Source: Bacteriovoracaceae bacterium | GTDB lineage: Bacteria > Bdellovibrionota > Bacteriovoracia > Bacteriovoracales > Bacteriovoracaceae | Length of the DNA stretch: 35,582 nucleotides | Direction: 5' to 3' | Assembly: GCA_947448495.1 (NCBI GenBank) | Contig: CANFNX010000010.1 | Span: 1 to 35,582, forward strand | Shown here: in pieces, positions 32,667-35,582 of the stretch | Position numbering within the stretch: position 1 is the first letter of the stretch | How the letters are laid out: every line of letters starts with the position of its first letter | The notes under the pieces: generated by a model | The model's database searches: none | Told to the model about the DNA's origin: nothing | What the model saw: the letters and a program-made list of their open reading frames with translations, nothing else | Translations under genes and position numbers: made by a program

Positions 32667-32689
32667 AGGCCACTTGAATATCTTATAAA
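32660..32689 (+). promoter_or_regulatory. Promoter of the RNA methyltransferase gene
   Basis: TTGTCA (32660-32665), an 18-base spacer and TATAAA (32684-32689). Transcription would start about 7 bases after the -10, at or near the ATG at 32696, so the message may be leaderless or nearly so. Confidence 0.6.
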
Positions 32690-32695
32690 AACAGG

Positions 32696-33283
32696 ATGAG
32701 TTCATTCCCTCCATTTTATATCGGTCTCGTCCATGGTCCAATCCGTTCTAAGGATGGCAAAGAAATCACGACCTCAGTCACGAATCTGGATATCCATGAC
32801 ATCGCCCGTAGTGCTCGAACTTTTGGGTTCAAGAAATATTTTTTGATTACTCCGATTCTGAATCAACAGGCCATGGTAAAGAAAATTCTTGGTTTTTGGG
32901 AAGCTGACTCTGGGCTGATTTATAACCCAGACAGAAAAAATGCACTCTCTGAAGCGACTGTGGTGGATACCATTCAGATTGCGATTGATGAAATTACAAA
33001 ACTAGAAGGGAAGCGTCCTTTTGTGGTTGTCACAGGCGCAAATTTTCCAAGCTATGATGGAAAAGAAAAGAACTTATTAGAAAAGATTAAAAATCTTAAC
33101 GCCCCAATGCTTTTGCTATTTGGGACTGGTTGGGGGCTTACGCAATCAGTAACAGATTCGGCAGATTTCCGATTAGAACCAATCTTTGGCAATGCTGCGG
33201 ATGGTTATAATCATCTCTCGGTACGATCCGCCGTGGCGATCTATTGCGATCGACTTGCACGTGCGCAGGAAGAAATGATCTAA
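32696..33283 (+). CDS. SAM-dependent RNA methyltransferase (TM1570-like SPOUT family)
   Basis: This 195-residue protein matches the family of putative RNA methyltransferases related to Thermotoga TM1570 and commonly linked to trmD and rplS. The N-terminus YIGLVHGPIRSKDGKEITTS and VTNLDIHDIARSARTFG are the hallmarks, with a SPOUT-like C-terminal part containing LLLFGTGWGLTQSV and YNHLSVRSAVAIYCDRLA. The RNA target is unknown. It lies between trmD and rplS as expected. The ATG has only a weak GG upstream, and the promoter is so close that a leaderless message is likely. Confidence 0.87.
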   Translation: MSSFPPFYIGLVHGPIRSKDGKEITTSVTNLDIHDIARSARTFGFKKYFLITPILNQQAMVKKILGFWEADSGLIYNPDRKNALSEATVVDTIQIAIDEITKLEGKRPFVVVTGANFPSYDGKEKNLLEKIKNLNAPMLLLFGTGWGLTQSVTDSADFRLEPIFGNAADGYNHLSVRSAVAIYCDRLARAQEEMI

Positions 33284-33356
33284 TTGCTCCCAACTCTTGA
33301 CGAACTGCCTATAAATCTGTTATTTCCTACAGCCTAGAGATTTATTGCCTCACGTT

Positions 33357-33385
33357 TTGAATAGCTTAAAAGTGACGAATATTAT
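33357..33385 (+). promoter_or_regulatory. Candidate promoter of rplS
   Basis: TTGAAT (33357-33362), an exact 17-base spacer and TATTAT (33380-33385). It leaves an untranslated leader of about 95 bases before rplS. A TTGACG further up (33297-33302) lacks a good -10. Confidence 0.5.
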
Positions 33386-33391
33386 CACGAT

Positions 33392-33486
33392 TAATCTATG
33401 GCAGCTGAAGCCTCTGATCTCATAAATTTTCCCTTCCCTCTGGCCACATGTTGCGCGAATGGAAGGCTCGTCATTGAGAGGACGTT
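33392..33486 (+). promoter_or_regulatory. Structured 5' leader of rplS
   Basis: Two hairpins can form. CCTTCC (33432-33437) pairs with GGAAGG (33461-33466). CGTC (33469-33472) pairs with GACG (33481-33484), placing the ribosome site GAGAGG (33476-33481) mostly in the loop, with its last base in the stem. This resembles autoregulatory leaders of ribosomal protein genes, where L19 could bind its own message. No conservation could be tested. Confidence 0.35.
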
Positions 33487-33849
33487 ATGAATTTACTAGA
33501 TGTTGTTGAAAAGATTTATGCTAACCCGAATGCAAAAACATTCGCACCATTCAGAACTGGTGACACTGTTGAAGTAGCTGTTCGAATTAAAGAAGGCGAA
33601 AAGACTCGTATCCAGAATTTCCAAGGGACATGCATAGCCATGAAAAACCCTGGTCAAATGAATGGCCACTTCCGCGTTCGTAAGATTTCTGACGGCGTGG
33701 GTGTTGAGCGTGTTTTCCCTTTCCATTCTCCAGCTGTTGAAGGCGTCAAGATTATCACTAAAGGTAAATCTCGTCGTGCTAAACACAACTATTTACGTGA
33801 GAGAACTGGTAAGGCAGCTCGTGTTGCTATTGATTACAACCGCGATTAA
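33487..33849 (+). CDS. rplS: Ribosomal protein bL19
   Basis: A 120-residue 50S protein at the 30S-50S interface. The family core is clear: FRTGDTVEVAVRIKEGEKTRIQ, FQGTCIA, FRVRKISDGVGVERVFPFHSP and a C-terminal RRAKHNYLRERTGKAAR. It is set in the usual trmD-rplS order, with its own promoter, leader and terminator. Confidence 0.97.
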   Translation: MNLLDVVEKIYANPNAKTFAPFRTGDTVEVAVRIKEGEKTRIQNFQGTCIAMKNPGQMNGHFRVRKISDGVGVERVFPFHSPAVEGVKIITKGKSRRAKHNYLRERTGKAARVAIDYNRD

Positions 33850-33873
33850 TCTCGAGATTGAGAAACAAAAGAG

Positions 33874-33898
33874 GGCTCCGCAAGGAGCCTTTTTTTTT
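33874..33898 (+). terminator. Rho-independent terminator of rplS
   Basis: Six-bp stem GGCTCC / GGAGCC (33874-33879 with 33884-33889), GCAA loop and nine Ts. It lies 25 bases after the rplS stop and just before rnhB. Confidence 0.92.
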
Positions 33899-33912
33899 GC
33901 TAAGTGTTGATT

Positions 33913-34614
33913 ATGATCGAATTAAAACTCATTGATTCATTCCCTCAAGAAATCATTGCTGTTGATGAAGTTGGGCGTGGTCCCTTATGTGGACCTGTTG
34001 TTATTGGTGCGGTTCGATTGAAAGTTCAGAGCAAAGACGAGCTCAAACGGGTTTTAAAATCTCTTAAATCTACCGGAATCAATGATTCTAAAAAACTTTC
34101 CTCTGCTAAACGTATAAACATTTTATCTCAATTAGGTCTTCATCTTTTAGACTATCGGCAGAATGATGCAATTAAATTTGGTGGGTTAAAAATAAACTAT
34201 CTGACTTGGGAAATGGATCATCAAGTGATTGATGAAGAAAATATTCTTGCCGCTAGCCTCCGCGGGATGAAAGAAGCGGCATTGTATCTTTCAGAGGCGA
34301 AAAAAAATCTCACCACTGTACTTATTGATGGAAATAAGAAGTTGAGATGGGATAAAGCTTCACCCTTTAACGAGATCCCAATTATTGGGGGAGATCAGAA
34401 GTCGCTTTTAATTGGCCTAGCATCGATTGTTGCCAAGGAGAAGCGTGATCAACATATGAGAGATTTACATGAGCTCTTCCCGCAGTATGGACTTGCATCA
34501 CACTTTGGATACCCAACGAAGTCTCACAAAGAGGCCATCAGGAAGTTTGGGCCATGCCCCTATCACCGAAAAACCTTTAAGGGAGTCAAAGAAGTTCTTG
34601 CCGAAAGGCCTTAA
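33913..34614 (+). CDS. rnhB: Ribonuclease HII
   Basis: RNase HII cuts RNA in RNA-DNA hybrids and removes single ribonucleotides from DNA. The 233-residue enzyme has the DEDD metal ligands: D18 and E19 in AVDEVGRGPLCGPV, D139 in VLIDGNKK and D179 in SIVAKEKRDQ, plus GINDSKKLS. The C-terminal YPTKSHKEAIRKFGPCPYHRKTF is typical. I chose ATG 33913; GTG 33904 would add three residues. It lies just after the rplS terminator, so it may need its own promoter or read-through. A YraN-like gene overlaps its end. Confidence 0.95.
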   Translation: MIELKLIDSFPQEIIAVDEVGRGPLCGPVVIGAVRLKVQSKDELKRVLKSLKSTGINDSKKLSSAKRINILSQLGLHLLDYRQNDAIKFGGLKINYLTWEMDHQVIDEENILAASLRGMKEAALYLSEAKKNLTTVLIDGNKKLRWDKASPFNEIPIIGGDQKSLLIGLASIVAKEKRDQHMRDLHELFPQYGLASHFGYPTKSHKEAIRKFGPCPYHRKTFKGVKEVLAERP

Positions 34615-34888
34615 TCAAGAGCTCAGTCATTCGAAAAATTTTCATCATAACTCAATTCCGCTTTTAGTATCCGCCCAAATTTTACGATCGAGAAATTTAG
34701 GACAGCTAGATCTTGTAAAATTGGATAAGAAGAATGGATTTTGGTTGATAGAAGTTTGCGAGGTTAAAAGTTCAAAAATTGGAGATGAAGCCTCATTGCG
34801 CTCTCAGGTCAAGCGACTGAAAGCCGCAAGTGCTTTTTTGGCATCAGTTTTGGGTCAACCAGTGAAACTTACTAAACTTGTCGGATAG
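34598..34888 (+). CDS. Short YraN/UPF0102-like protein
   Basis: A protein with a restriction-endonuclease-like core: ILRSRNLGQLDLVKLDKK then FWLIEVCEVKSS, giving a G-x-L-D ... E-V-x-x-V-K pattern like the GE-I-D-L ... E-V-K of YraN proteins, followed by a helix with RSQVKRLKAASAFL. Genes of this family often follow rnhB, as here. I chose the TTG at 34598 (overlapping rnhB by 17 bases) with AAAGAAG upstream, giving 96 residues. The ATG at 34469 gives 139, but its first 43 residues are read from another frame of rnhB. In either case the conserved N-terminal G-x-x-G-E helix of YraN is missing. It may be a shortened or divergent family member. Confidence 0.5.
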   Translation: MPKGLNQELSHSKNFHHNSIPLLVSAQILRSRNLGQLDLVKLDKKNGFWLIEVCEVKSSKIGDEASLRSQVKRLKAASAFLASVLGQPVKLTKLVG

Positions 34889-34933
34889 CGTTTATCTTTT
34901 GCAAAAAGTCTCGAGTTTCATTAACCTAATCCT

Positions 34934-35443
34934 ATGAGAAAATTCATCAGTTTATTCTTAGTTCTTTTCCTCTTTAGTGCCTTGGTTAAACCACAGCAGG
35001 CACGTGCTGAAATTCCACCCAAGGCCAAGGCTTTTTTGACGATGGCCGGATATGGAGCAGGTGGTGGCGCGCTGTTAGGTTTTGCAACTATGGCATTTGG
35101 AAATTCATCCCGTGCTATTGCCCAAGGTGCTTCATTGGGCTTATATGCAGGTATTATTTTTGGAACCTATGTTCTCGTGTCTCACTATCAAAAACAAACT
35201 GGTACTTATGATGATAATTCTTCTCCTTATCAAGACTCGAATGATGTTTATGGTGATGAGTACAATTCTGAAGAGGGTGGAGGAAGTGATTCAGATTCTG
35301 GTTCAAAGCGTGGAGGTTTTTTTGACCGCTTTAAGGCCATGCAAGATCCTAATTATAATCAAAATTTTACTTTTGAGTCTGAAAAACATCGCGGACCGCA
35401 ACTACCACCAATCCACATTGATATTTTAAATTATCATTTTTGA
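34934..35443 (+). CDS. Secreted protein with glycine-rich membrane segment, unknown function
   Basis: A 169-residue protein with a signal peptide (MRKFISLFLVLFLFSALV, cleavage near ARA, residue 25), then a Gly-rich hydrophobic region (about 37-80: GYGAGGGALLGFATMAFG and GASLGLYAGIIFGTYVL) that could form one or two glycine-zipper membrane helices. The tail is acidic and Ser/Gly/Tyr-rich (EEGGGSDSDSGSK), probably disordered. No family was recognised. There is no clear Shine-Dalgarno. Its terminator region seems to be interrupted by the IS element just downstream. Confidence 0.62.
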   Translation: MRKFISLFLVLFLFSALVKPQQARAEIPPKAKAFLTMAGYGAGGGALLGFATMAFGNSSRAIAQGASLGLYAGIIFGTYVLVSHYQKQTGTYDDNSSPYQDSNDVYGDEYNSEEGGGSDSDSGSKRGGFFDRFKAMQDPNYNQNFTFESEKHRGPQLPPIHIDILNYHF

Positions 35444-35460
35444 TAAAAAAAGGGCCTTAC

Positions 35461-35582
35461 TGACCGGCCCCCCATTTTTCAGACAGTTCAAAGCTTTAGA
35501 AGCAACATGACAAATCCCTCCTTTTATGCCAAAGGAGGCACATGAAAAAATCTAGATTTACTGAAGAACAAGTTATCCATGC
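35461..35582 (+). mobile_element. Left end of an IS3-family insertion sequence
   Basis: The element appears to start at 35461 with TGACCGGCCCCCCATTTTTC, the type of terminal repeat (TG, then a C-rich run, then ATTTTT) seen in IS3-family elements. It carries the start of orfA. Most of the element lies beyond the window. No target duplication can be tested because the right end is missing. Confidence 0.7.
35542..35582 (+). CDS. IS3-family transposase OrfA (start only)
   Basis: ATG 35542 follows AAAGGAGG at good spacing and reads MKKSRFTEEQVIHA, the standard opening of IS3-family OrfA proteins (helix-turn-helix subunit). The window ends after 13 codons, so only the N-terminus is visible. The family is inferred from this short motif and the terminal sequence upstream. 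Confidence 0.8.
   Translation, partial: MKKSRFTEEQVIH

Noticed and set aside
1-35582. CRISPR array, tRNA, rRNA, phage or defence cluster
   Set aside because: No spaced repeats, cloverleaf-like or rRNA sequences were seen, and no nuclease, toxin or phage structural genes were recognised beyond the IS fragment.

Overview
The window looks like a chromosomal segment of a predatory Bdellovibrionota bacterium, most likely a Bacteriovorax-like member of Bacteriovoracia. This is inferred from the AT-rich composition, the many unrecognised secreted proteins, lipoproteins and beta-barrels scattered among housekeeping genes, and the gene orders rnc-era-der and ffh-rpsP-khpA-rimM-trmD-(TM1570-like methyltransferase)-rplS-rnhB. 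No tRNA, rRNA or CRISPR array was recognised.

Layout. 1-1722 (minus): a tyrosine-recombinase-like protein with a degraded active site, overlapping ribD, which runs off the left edge. 1797-3751 (plus): an ABC-F ATPase coupled to a stand-alone cyclic-nucleotide-binding domain. 3783-6922: a divergent pair of a cysteine-rich secreted protein and a non-canonical pseudopilin, then a membrane-anchored FHA protein. 7035-10615: RNase III and the GTPases Era and Der; Der carries a large acidic insertion in its second G domain. 10605-11882 (minus): two small outer-membrane beta-barrels. 11978-13740: a YfgM-like TPR protein and BamB. 13830-17880: an M14 carboxypeptidase, an EVE-domain protein, two lipoproteins and a secreted protein. 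17954-18312: a 40-residue lysine-rich protein gene and a possible small RNA, each ending in a strong terminator. 18316-26448 (minus): an apparent operon of a secreted 653-residue protein, a 1733-residue cysteine-rich lipoprotein, an acyl-CoA thioesterase and a small secreted protein. 26517-28590: a DusB-like enzyme (minus), a small secreted protein and a HAD phosphatase with no ordinary start codon. 28657-34888: the translation block ffh to rnhB, interrupted by a lipocalin on the opposite strand, then a short YraN-like protein. 34934-35582: a small secreted protein, then the left end of an IS3-family element that seems to have landed in that gene's terminator.

How it fits together. The core genes serve ribosome and rRNA maturation (rnc, era, der, rpsP, khpA, rimM, rplS), tRNA modification (trmD, dus), SRP-dependent membrane targeting (ffh), outer-membrane assembly (bamB), riboflavin synthesis (ribD) and RNA-DNA hybrid removal (rnhB). 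Most of the rest encodes exported or surface proteins without recognisable families, as expected for cell-envelope and prey-interaction functions, although nothing in the sequence proves a predation role. The least explained items are the Der insertion, the lysine-rich protein with the neighbouring transcript, the giant cysteine-rich lipoprotein operon, the inactive-looking recombinase and the HAD gene without a start codon.
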